Shown piece after piece: positions 1 through 5,494 of a stretch of 13,843 nt of DNA (the stretch's first letter is position 1; each line of letters begins with the position of its first letter). Where the stretch lies: contig JACRKK010000023.1 in assembly GCA_016219795.1 (NCBI GenBank), positions 1 through 13,843 of the forward strand, read 5' to 3'. The notes under the pieces are model-generated. The model searched no databases. It saw only the letters and a list, made by a program, of their open reading frames with translations, and was not told the origin of the DNA. A program made the translations under genes and the position numbers. The stretch comes from Candidatus Woesearchaeota archaeon (GTDB lineage: Archaea > Nanobdellota > Nanobdellia > Woesearchaeales > JACRKL01).

Positions 1-27
1 ATTGTTGTCTTCTCGTAATAAGCAAAT

Positions 28-41
28 GACATAATTATGTC
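28..41. promoter_or_regulatory. 14-nt perfect palindrome, possible operator
   Basis: GACATAATTATGTC is a perfect dyad immediately before structured copy A. It overlaps AGCAAATGACA (21-31), which is complementary to TGTCATTTGCT at 177-187, so two mutually exclusive pairings are possible. It could be an operator for the redox gene pair downstream or just the edge of the repeat. Copy B lacks it. Confidence 0.3.
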
Positions 42-164
42 TAAAATCTGCGTTTTCCACTAGTGTATTCACTAGTGGCTCAATGGAAAACGCAGGGTTA
101 AAGAAAATCGGCCCGAGCGAAGCGAGAATGCCGCCGGTCTACTGACCGGCGGTGGCCGATTTTC
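42..164 (+). repeat. Structured repeat element, copy A
   Basis: This intergenic element has a second copy at 5296-5419 in the same orientation. It has two parts. The first is a long hairpin: CTGCGTTTTCCA (48-59) pairs with TGGAAAACGCAG, enclosing CTAGTG/CACTAG. The second is a three-way junction: outer stem GAAAATCGGCC/GGCCGATTTTC (ends at 164), a small GC-GAA-GC hairpin flanked by GA on both sides, the unpaired AATG, and a second hairpin CCGCCGGTC-TACT-GACCGGCGG. All stem differences from the other copy are compensated. It could be a non-coding RNA, a long hairpin-rich 5' leader of the thioredoxin-like gene, or a small REP/MITE-like DNA repeat. No promoter is clear and no function is known to me. 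Confidence 0.75.
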
Positions 165-257
165 TTTTTACAGTTGTGTCATTTGCTATAAGGAGGGATG
201 AGAAGAGGATGGCACAATTTAGCTAAAGAATGTAATACACGATGAGGAGGCAAAAAA

Positions 258-800
258 ATGAAAAAAACAATTATATTCATGTCAGTAATAGCGTTGCTGG
301 TTGTAGGGGTTTTCCTTACAGGATGTACTGCTGGAAAGACACCTGACTCTTCAGGAACTAATAACCCCGTTGCTGAAATTAACAGTTTAGGAAAATCACC
401 TGATTTTACGGCAACAACAATCACTGGAGAAACGGTAAGCACTAAATCATACCTAGCAAGCAGCAAGCCAACAATAGTATATTTTATGGCGTCTTGGTGC
501 CCCACATGTGCAAAGAACTGGCCATCATTAAACCAAATCTATTCAGATTATAAGGATGAAATTAATCTTGTGGCCATAAGTATTGACCCTACTGACACAC
601 AGGAAGTACTAAGTAAACTTGCAAAAGAAAAAGGACTTATATTCCCTATAGTGCCTGGCAATCCACAAGTAATGGTTGACTTTGGAGTTAAAGGACAGGC
701 TACAACAGTGGGGGTTGATGTTCAGGGAAATATAAGGTTCATCAAGTCAGGAGAATTTAGCCTTGAAGAGTATAGGTCAATGGTAGGGGAATTATTGTAA
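258..800 (+). CDS. TlpA/ResA-like thioredoxin-fold lipoprotein
   Basis: 180 aa. The N-terminus is a lipoprotein signal: MKK, a hydrophobic core, then lipobox LTGC with Cys23 as lipidation site, so the protein should sit on the outer face of the membrane. A short Ser/Thr/Asn linker leads into a thioredoxin fold of the AhpC-TSA/Redoxin type. The active site is WCPTC (Trp80, Cys81, Cys84), typical of thiol-disulfide reductases of the TlpA/ResA group. The segment that normally holds the cis-proline reads GQATT (146-150), with Ala148 in the proline position, which is unusual. The start is supported by a strong GAGGAGG ribosome site at about 243-249. A CcdA-like membrane protein begins 28 nt after the stop, so the pair probably forms a transmembrane reductant relay. 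The target protein is not visible here. Confidence 0.9.
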   Translation: MKKTIIFMSVIALLVVGVFLTGCTAGKTPDSSGTNNPVAEINSLGKSPDFTATTITGETVSTKSYLASSKPTIVYFMASWCPTCAKNWPSLNQIYSDYKDEINLVAISIDPTDTQEVLSKLAKEKGLIFPIVPGNPQVMVDFGVKGQATTVGVDVQGNIRFIKSGEFSLEEYRSMVGELL

Positions 801-828
801 AGTTGAAAAACCAACCTGGCGATATCAA

Positions 829-1500
829 ATGGACAATTTTATTTATTTTTCATTTATTCAGGGGATGCTAGCATTCTTTGCACCTTGCGCAGTTGCGCTA
901 TTACCTGCATATATAGTCTCATTTATCTCTAGAAATAAAGAACAGAGTTCATCAAAAAAATACCTCTTACTAAGAGGATTTAAATTAGCATCATTAAGCA
1001 TTTTGGGAATACTTATTATTTATGCCCTGGCTGGGACTATGATCCTTTTTGCAGGCCAGCTCATCAAGGAATACATGAAATGGATAGCCCTCTCAATGGG
1101 TGGTGCCTTAGTTATTCTTGGAATAATGATGCTCTGTGGGAACAGCATTTCATTGAACCTCCACATGAAATACAAGAAGCACAACAGCGAAACTGCCGAG
1201 GCGTTTTTCTTTGGGATTGCTTATGCAATAGGTGCGTTAGGATGCTTATTCCCGTTATTTCTGGTAGTCACAACTCAAGCGATAGCAGCTCCAAATATTC
1301 TACGGGGAGGATCATACATCATTGCATATTTCCTAGGAATAAGTACATTGATGATAATAGCTATACTCATGTCTATATTTACTAAAGATTATCTTATGAA
1401 ACAACTGGGTAAGATATTACCTTATATGGACTGGATAAGTGGCGTGCTTTTAATTTTAGCAGGGATCTATGTCATACAGTATCAACTCGTGCTTTTCTGA
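829..1500 (+). CDS. CcdA/DsbD-type thiol electron-transfer membrane protein
   Basis: 223 aa, about the usual size of single-domain CcdA proteins, with about six hydrophobic segments. The first segment contains FFAPCAVALLPAY with Cys20, and the fourth contains AIGALGCLFPLF with Cys139. These two membrane-embedded cysteines, each next to a proline motif, are the hallmark of the CcdA/DsbD-beta family, which carries electrons from cytoplasmic thioredoxin across the membrane. The partner is very likely the TlpA-like lipoprotein encoded just upstream. No strong ribosome site precedes the ATG, so translation may be coupled to the upstream gene. The stop is followed by the minus-strand tRNA-Leu element, so the unit ends here. 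No cytochrome c maturation genes are visible, so a general extracytoplasmic thiol-reduction role is as likely as heme delivery. Confidence 0.88.
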   Translation: MDNFIYFSFIQGMLAFFAPCAVALLPAYIVSFISRNKEQSSSKKYLLLRGFKLASLSILGILIIYALAGTMILFAGQLIKEYMKWIALSMGGALVILGIMMLCGNSISLNLHMKYKKHNSETAEAFFFGIAYAIGALGCLFPLFLVVTTQAIAAPNILRGGSYIIAYFLGISTLMIIAILMSIFTKDYLMKQLGKILPYMDWISGVLLILAGIYVIQYQLVLF

Positions 1501-1518
1501 TGTCAAACTAAAAAATTG

Positions 1519-1602
1519 GGCGGCCTCCGACCACCAGTCAATAGACTGGATGGCATGACCGTCAGCCGACAACAAAGTTGGCGTGCGTGTTCAAATTCCC
1601 CT
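1519..1602 (-). repeat. tRNA-Leu downstream element: T-arm antisense plus two hairpins
   Basis: Read on the minus strand, this begins 13 nt after the tRNA-Leu 3' end. First comes an antisense of that tRNA's T-arm (plus-strand GTTCAAATTCCCCT at 1589-1602, against AGGGGATTTGAAC at 1623-1635 in the tRNA; one base inserted). Next is the hairpin CCAAC-TTT-GTTG, also found after the other two tRNAs. Last is a hairpin (CCAGTC-AATA-GACTGG on the plus strand) framed by CCGACCACC (1527-1535) and GATGGCATG (1549-1557). Those two 9-mers occur in the same arrangement in the reverse complement of structured copy B. Function unknown. Confidence 0.6.
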
Positions 1603-1615
1603 AACAAGAACAAAT

Positions 1616-1700
1616 GCGAGGGAGGGGATTTGAACCCCCGTACCCACTAAGGGACAGGATCTTAAGTCCTGCACGTTTGACCAGGCTTCGCTACCCTCGC
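1616..1700 (-). tRNA. tRNA-Leu (anticodon UAA)
   Basis: 85-nt cloverleaf on the minus strand. The acceptor stem is GCGAGGG/CCCTCGC, the anticodon arm is CAGGA-CTTAAGA-TCCTG with anticodon TAA, and a long class II variable arm precedes the T-arm GGGGG-TTCAAAT-CCCCT. The long variable arm and UAA anticodon agree on leucine. CCA is not encoded. No intron is present. A TATA box lies about 30 nt upstream, so the transcript should start at or near the mature 5' end. Confidence 0.95.
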
Positions 1701-1727
1701 ATCCTGCAAAGTGAAAAAGCTGGTTTG

Positions 1728-1736
1728 TATATAAAT
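1728..1736 (-). promoter_or_regulatory. TATA box of tRNA-Leu
   Basis: On the minus strand this reads ATTTATATA and lies about 28-36 nt before the first base of tRNA-Leu, the normal archaeal TBP spacing. It is divergent from the transporter promoter about 20 nt away. Confidence 0.7.
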
Positions 1737-1748
1737 GTAACGAGCAAC

Positions 1749-1758
1749 CTTTATATAA
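1749..1758 (+). promoter_or_regulatory. TATA box of the VUT transporter gene
   Basis: CTTTATATAA lies 23-32 nt before the ATG at 1781. With archaeal spacing the transcript begins at or within a few bases of the start codon, so the mRNA is probably leaderless, consistent with no ribosome-binding site. Confidence 0.7.
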
Positions 1759-1780
1759 CCCCTCGAAATTCCCCAGGCTT

Positions 1781-2446
1781 ATGACCTTTTACGACTGGAT
1801 ACGGCAGAGGAACTTAAGCAAATCGCAGATCACCGTCATCCTTACAGGATTCTACATCTTTTTTGCACTGACGGCAAATATAGCCGCGACAAAGGTAACT
1901 TATTTTGGCTCCCTGATTATGGATGCAGGCATCATCTATTGTCTTACCTTCACCTGGCGTGACCTTATCCACAAACAGCTTGGCAAATCGGTTGCCCTAA
2001 CCACTATTTGGGTGGCAGGCATTGCCAATCTGCTTGCTGCACTCTATTTTCAGGGCGTTGTCCTGTTGCCTGCAGAGACAGAATGGGCTGCTGCAGGCGG
2101 TCAGGTCGCGTGGGAATTCCTCTTCAGCATCCAAATTCGTATAGTTATCGGTTCTGTGATTGCAATGATTATTGCGGAGTTATGCGATACCTGGACTTAC
2201 CAGCTATGGACTCAAGGTCCAGGAAAAGACAAACCCCAATTCTTGCGGGTTTTTGTCTCTAATGCAGTATCCATTCCGATAGATAGTATTATCTTTCCCA
2301 TTATTGCTTTTGGCGGCATCCTGAGTATGGATGTTATCTGGCAGATGTTTCTGGCAAATATCTTCATCAAGGCACTGTTTACTGTTGCTGCTTTCTGGAT
2401 GATTTACCTCGTGCCTGAAAAGCCGCTGTATACCCGTAAAGACTAA
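1781..2446 (+). CDS. VUT/YhhQ family queuosine/archaeosine precursor transporter
   Basis: 221 aa polytopic membrane protein with about six hydrophobic segments, the usual length for the family. Family signatures are visible: TANIAATKV in the first segment, TFTWRDLIHKQLG (the TF..RD motif), RIVIGSVIAMIIAELCDTWTY, and SNAVSIPIDSIIFPIIAFGG with the conserved Asn and Asp. Members (COG1738, Vut_1) import 7-deazaguanine precursors in bacteria; in archaea the logical substrate would be preQ0 or a related base for archaeosine in tRNA. That substrate is inferred, and no tgt or archaeosine synthase gene lies in the window. The gene shares a bidirectional promoter region with tRNA-Leu and ends 5 nt from the convergent YdjM-like gene. 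Confidence 0.88.
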   Translation: MTFYDWIRQRNLSKSQITVILTGFYIFFALTANIAATKVTYFGSLIMDAGIIYCLTFTWRDLIHKQLGKSVALTTIWVAGIANLLAALYFQGVVLLPAETEWAAAGGQVAWEFLFSIQIRIVIGSVIAMIIAELCDTWTYQLWTQGPGKDKPQFLRVFVSNAVSIPIDSIIFPIIAFGGILSMDVIWQMFLANIFIKALFTVAAFWMIYLVPEKPLYTRKD

Positions 2447-2451
2447 TTATC

Positions 2452-2880
2452 CTAGAACAATTTCACTTCTCTATCAAGTGCCAGATGCGAAAGATACGAA
2501 ACCAGGGCAACCACAAAGAATTTGGGGTTGTAAAACCAAAAAGGCAGGGAAAACACAAGCGCAGTAGTGATACTATGGATGAACGTGCGGTGTTTTACCA
2601 GTTCTAAAAGCAGCAGGGCAACGCTAATGCTTATGCCAAGCCATTTCTTATCCAGCCAGAAGCAGGCAAGGATAATCACTAAGCTTGCGGCGGTCACCAT
2701 CCTACGGGAGCGCGAAGATGCAATGTCTATATCTGGAAGGATAGAATAAAACAAAATGATAGGAATCAGCAAAATAATATCTATAACTGAAAAAGAAAAT
2801 ACCGGGACAATATAATTCAGTGCAAGAAATATAACAACAAGAAGAATCCCTATTATCTGATGGAGTCTGGCGTTAGGCAT
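2452..2880 (-). CDS. YdjM-like membrane-bound putative metal-dependent hydrolase
   Basis: 142 aa with about four hydrophobic segments. It has the motif series of the YdjM/DUF457 family: an early His (His7), SILPDIDIASS with Asp50/Asp52, HRTFIHS with His97/His102, and SYLSHLALD with His132/Asp136. These His/Asp residues next to membrane segments are why the family is called a metal-dependent hydrolase, although the substrate is not established. At 142 aa it is at the short end but holds every motif. Its ATG overlaps the last 8 nt of the MNT-HEPN gene upstream, so the two are translationally coupled. It converges with the transporter gene with only 5 nt between stops. Confidence 0.8.
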   Translation of the reverse strand: MPNARLHQIIGILLVVIFLALNYIVPVFSFSVIDIILLIPIILFYSILPDIDIASSRSRRMVTAASLVIILACFWLDKKWLGISISVALLLLELVKHRTFIHSITTALVFSLPFWFYNPKFFVVALVSYLSHLALDREVKLF

Positions 2881-3694
2881 CGTCTTGCAGGAGGAGCTTG
2901 ATTTGTGTCACAAAGTCACCTGCTTCCTTATATAATGCATCAAACTCTTCCCCAGTCATCCCTTTTTTCTCTCCATGCATAATCTGCTTTGCAATAATGT
3001 ACAGCTTGTGCATAGTCTTAGGATAGCGTTTATGAAGTTTTTTTGTCGCCACAAACTTTTCCTCAAGAACGCTTGCTACCATCTCCGGTTGTGGAGGCAT
3101 GTTTCCTGACTTGATGATTGCAGCATGCGCAGCATCAATGACTGCCCAGTATAAATCAACAGTTCCATGCAGGATATGCCATTTGGCATTCTGGAGGGTT
3201 CGTGGTGCTCTTGCATAATAAACCCACATCGCCTCTTCTGTCGGCTTTATTCTGCCTTTCTTAAGAAGCTCCTGCATTGGTCCAAAGATACCCACATCAT
3301 AGAGTGCTGCTCCACTACGCAGCATGTTGAGGACGATAGGATCGCCACTCTTCACATAATCCCAGAATGTGGTGAGCCGTAGTGTTGTGATATGCAGTCG
3401 TGGGCTGGTCTGCCGAACATGGCCCTCTACAATTACCCTATACGCTTCTGAGACCTCTGTGGTAAGGACGGTACTGACGTCATCAACAATAAGAAGTATG
3501 TCAATATCCCCTTTACTTTGCACATTTCTTTTCGCCACGCTTCCAAATAGGACAATTGCCTTTAGAAATCCTCCAAACTCTTTCTGCAGTTTCTTGGAGA
3601 ATCCATCTGCTACATTCAGATCTTCATTCTGATAATAGGGGTGAGCTTCCTCATGAATCTTGTGCTGCCCTATAGTAAAATCCACGGTATACAC
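2873..3694 (-). CDS. MNT-type nucleotidyltransferase fused to a HEPN-like domain
   Basis: 273 aa. Residues about 35-140 form a minimal nucleotidyltransferase domain: AIVLFGSVAKRNVQSKGDID gives the GS...DxD motif (Gly51, Ser52, Asp63, Asp65), followed by SGDPIVLNMLRSGAALYD, typical of this group. No clear third catalytic carboxylate is visible (RLHITTL occupies that strand), so activity is uncertain. Residues about 152-268 are all helical and resemble HEPN domains, including R-x5-H (Arg223-His229). In the family such pairs often form toxin-antitoxin systems in which MNT modifies HEPN, usually as two proteins. Two GTG starts are possible. The first (3694) sits only 1 nt after GAGG, whereas the GTG three codons later (3683-3685) is about 10 nt from it, so the true start may be the latter. 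It is coupled to the YdjM-like gene. Confidence 0.72.
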   Translation of the reverse strand: MYTVDFTIGQHKIHEEAHPYYQNEDLNVADGFSKKLQKEFGGFLKAIVLFGSVAKRNVQSKGDIDILLIVDDVSTVLTTEVSEAYRVIVEGHVRQTSPRLHITTLRLTTFWDYVKSGDPIVLNMLRSGAALYDVGIFGPMQELLKKGRIKPTEEAMWVYYARAPRTLQNAKWHILHGTVDLYWAVIDAAHAAIIKSGNMPPQPEMVASVLEEKFVATKKLHKRYPKTMHKLYIIAKQIMHGEKKGMTGEEFDALYKEAGDFVTQIKLLLQDDA

Positions 3695-3705
3695 CTCTCT
3701 CTTGT

Positions 3706-3818
3706 TAACTACTGCGGGCTAAAGCCCGCAGCGTAGCGAAGTAATTAACATGCCAGAAAATCCCTTTGCCATCTCCAAGTTGAAGCACAGAGGTTGGCAA
3801 AAGGGATTTCTGAGCATC
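3706..3818. repeat. Intergenic tandem of two strong inverted repeats
   Basis: The 135-nt gap between the MNT-HEPN gene and the coiled-coil operon holds two structures and no gene. The first is GTTAA (start) with TTAAC (end, about 3750), enclosing CTAC-TGCGGGCT-AA-AGCCCGCA-GC-GTAG. The second is an imperfect long stem, ATGCCAGAAAATCCC with GGGATTTCTGAGCAT, extended inward by TTTGCCA/TGGCAAA around a 20-nt loop. GCGAAG followed by CATGCC echoes GCGAAGC...ATGCC in structured copies A and B. On the minus strand it lies after the coiled-coil operon stop and before the MNT-HEPN start, so it could be an operon terminator, an mRNA-processing structure or a member of the repeat family. Confidence 0.65.
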
Positions 3819-3829
3819 TCAACGGGAAA

Positions 3830-4192
3830 TCAAGCCATCCTACTGAGCTGGCTTTCAATGCGCGAAAGTTCCTGTTTAAGCCTGTCAATCTCCGGCTGTT
3901 CCACAGCCTGCTGTTTGACCTTTACCTTATGTTTAGGCTCAGGCATTGTTGCATGGAGTGAAGTGTTGGGCATAAGAGAGCGCAGTTTTGCCATCTGCTT
4001 TTGCAGATCATGGATGGTTGTGTGGTACTCTGAAATAAATGCAAGTTTTTCGGTTCTCACCTTTTTAAATTCTTCAAAGCGCTGGAGGTAGGATATTGCC
4101 TCTTTTGAAGTCTCAAGAAGGGCTCTGCGAACTGTCAGAGGATCCGAAATTCCGATATACAGCGGATTATTGGCTGTCTGTTTTGCTGCCAT
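3830..4192 (-). CDS. Coiled-coil hypothetical protein, third gene of operon
   Basis: 120 aa, soluble, not recognised. Residues about 10-75 run PLYIGISDPLTVRRALLETS and then a heptad-like helix rich in Glu/Lys/Leu. A basic linker follows (KHKVKVKQQ) and then a second short coiled coil (about 98-120, IDRLKQELSRIESQLSRM). The first block resembles the module in the two upstream proteins: a short beta-like start (YIGI versus FVKV and FVSD), then a helical hairpin ending in a K-x-L segment. Spacing to the upstream gene is 3 nt, and AAGGTGTAA overlapping that gene's stop gives a good ribosome site. It is probably made together with its paralogs and may form a hetero-oligomer with them (inference). 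Confidence 0.75.
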   Translation of the reverse strand: MAAKQTANNPLYIGISDPLTVRRALLETSKEAISYLQRFEEFKKVRTEKLAFISEYHTTIHDLQKQMAKLRSLMPNTSLHATMPEPKHKVKVKQQAVEQPEIDRLKQELSRIESQLSRMA

Positions 4193-4195
4193 CTT

Positions 4196-4426
4196 TTACA
4201 CCTTCACCTGGCTTGAAAGCGTTGTCTCAATTGAGGCAAGTTTTGCTTCCATCTCATCAATACCTACAGCCCACTGCTGTAGTTCCTGATCTTCCTTTGC
4301 TTTGAGGTCATGGATTTTTGCTAAGTCTCCTTTTGCTCGTTCCATGCGCTCTTTAATTATTTCCAGAGTATCTATTATATCTTTGTAATTATCCACTTTG
4401 ACAAATACGGGCATTGTTTCGGGCAT
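4196..4426 (-). CDS. Small coiled-coil hypothetical protein, second gene of operon
   Basis: 76 aa, not recognised. After a short start it is one module: VFVKVDNYKDIIDTLEII and then a long helical hairpin ending in QELQQWAVGIDEMEAKLASI. This aligns without gaps to the last 65-70 residues of the upstream protein: FV, then YK, then I..I, then A...L, then K..EL..W...I, then K, then TL. It looks like a stand-alone copy of that domain. The ribosome site GAGGTGA overlaps the stop codon of the upstream gene, showing tight coupling. No membrane segment, cysteines or catalytic motif. Confidence 0.8.
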   Translation of the reverse strand: MPETMPVFVKVDNYKDIIDTLEIIKERMERAKGDLAKIHDLKAKEDQELQQWAVGIDEMEAKLASIETTLSSQVKV

Positions 4427-4437
4427 TTCTCTTCACC

Positions 4438-5223
4438 TCAACTCTCTATTTCAAACAGTGTTTTATCGACAAATACCATCTTCTTCTGGATGTCCTCTAT
4501 CGAAGTCTTCCATGCATCAAGTTCCTTGGTCTTCGCATGTTCCATTTCCTCTAAGGTAGTAAGTGTTGATGTTGCTTCTTGTAATTTGCGCTGTATCATC
4601 TGTATGTTGTGTAGTGTCTCTTTATAGGCTACGTCAGAGACAAACAGCGTCTGTCCCTTGCTGGTCATAGTGATTACTGGTTTTATCCTTTGTGGGGGTG
4701 CAGGAACTGATGGTTTTTGTTCTTTTGTGACCTGCGGTTTATCATGTATGACTGGAGGCATCATTGGAGTGGTTGGTTTTGCGGGTATCGGTCCTTTCAG
4801 AAAATCAGGCAGGTCTTCTATTTGGTCCTCTGGAAAATCCAGATTCTTTTCCGGTGTTGGTTGCAAAACTGGCTCCGATGGTTGCATAGGCTGTTGCCAG
4901 GGCATATTCCTTGTTTTGAATGTAGCGGGGGGAAATTCAGGGGGTATATAATTTCCCGTTTCCATATCCGCTTCTTTAGGCAATGCCGGGATATCCACTC
5001 CTCGCGGTGCAATATCCATCTGTGCCTCTCCATCTCTTAGGCTGTCCATCTCTGCGTCAATAGGGGGCATGGGAATATCATCTTCTCCCCCCTGTTTGAA
5101 ATTAAAATACGGCAAATCTGCTGGAATGCTGGATGGAACTCCTTCAGGAGCAGGAACTGGCGGCAACGTAGCCCCTTCGTCACCATCTTTCTTTTTTCCT
5201 TTAAGAAAACCAAAAAGACCCAT
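4438..5223 (-). CDS. Proline-rich protein with C-terminal coiled-coil module, first gene of operon
   Basis: 261 aa, not recognised as a named family. The N-terminus MGLFGFLKGKKK is a short amphipathic or basic patch that could bind a membrane or partner. Residues about 18-190 are low-complexity and rich in Pro, Asp, Glu and Met, probably a disordered linker. Residues about 192-261 form a helical hairpin module (TLFVSDVAYKETLHNIQMI ... ELDAWKTSIEDIQKKM ... DKTLFEIE) shared with the two downstream proteins. A TATA box and a GGTGA ribosome site precede the ATG. An anchor, long tether and oligomerising coil together suggest a scaffold or adaptor, but that is inference from architecture only. Confidence 0.78.
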   Translation of the reverse strand: MGLFGFLKGKKKDGDEGATLPPVPAPEGVPSSIPADLPYFNFKQGGEDDIPMPPIDAEMDSLRDGEAQMDIAPRGVDIPALPKEADMETGNYIPPEFPPATFKTRNMPWQQPMQPSEPVLQPTPEKNLDFPEDQIEDLPDFLKGPIPAKPTTPMMPPVIHDKPQVTKEQKPSVPAPPQRIKPVITMTSKGQTLFVSDVAYKETLHNIQMIQRKLQEATSTLTTLEEMEHAKTKELDAWKTSIEDIQKKMVFVDKTLFEIES

Positions 5224-5262
5224 ACTTACTCACCCCTCTTTTTCTATCTACAGTAAGAGAGG

Positions 5263-5273
5263 TATATTTAAAT
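5263..5273 (-). promoter_or_regulatory. TATA box of the coiled-coil operon
   Basis: The minus strand reads ATTTAAATATA, about 40-50 nt before the ATG at 5223. Archaeal spacing puts the transcript start near 5240, leaving a leader of about 18 nt that contains GGTGA just before the start codon. Confidence 0.7.
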
Positions 5274-5295
5274 TTTTAGGAGCATTCTTTAATGG

Positions 5296-5419
5296 TAAAA
5301 TCTGCGTTTTCCACTAGTGTGTTCACTAGTGGCTCAATGGAAAACGCAGGGTCGGAGAAAACCGACCCGAGCCGAAGGCGAGCATGCCATCGGTCTGTGA
5401 CCGATGGTGGTCGGTTTTC
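5296..5419 (+). repeat. Structured repeat element, copy B
   Basis: Second copy of the element at 42-164. The first hairpin is identical except for one loop base. In the three-way junction the outer stem is GAAAACCGACC/GGTCGGTTTTC and the inner hairpin CCATCGGTC-TGT-GACCGATGG. Relative to copy A, four base pairs have changed on both sides, and the small hairpin gained one pair (GCC-GAA-GGC). It lies in the divergent intergenic space between the coiled-coil operon and carA. A further inverted repeat, TTGACAA/TTGTCAA, follows at about 5422-5452. Function unknown. Confidence 0.78.
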
Positions 5420-5460
5420 GATTGACAAGGATTCCCAACGGAAATTGTCAAACCACAATC

Positions 5461-5468
5461 TTTAAAAA
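5461..5468 (+). promoter_or_regulatory. TATA box of the carA operon
   Basis: TTTAAAAA lies 27-34 nt before the ATG at 5495. With about 25 nt between TATA and transcript start, the leader would be only a few bases, so carA mRNA is leaderless or nearly so. No ribosome site is present; the interval is T-rich. Confidence 0.65.
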
Positions 5469-5494
5469 CAACCTGCTTCTGTTCTTTTTTTTTA

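Noticed and set aside
198..245. 15-codon leader ORF (ATG to TGA) just before the TlpA-like gene, preceded by AGGAGGG
   Set aside because: The ribosome motif is only about 1 nt from the ATG, too close to work, and no regulatory codon run is visible.
1080..1385. 101-aa plus-strand ORF inside the CcdA-like gene
   Set aside because: Out-of-frame shadow; the overlapping frame has clear CcdA motifs.
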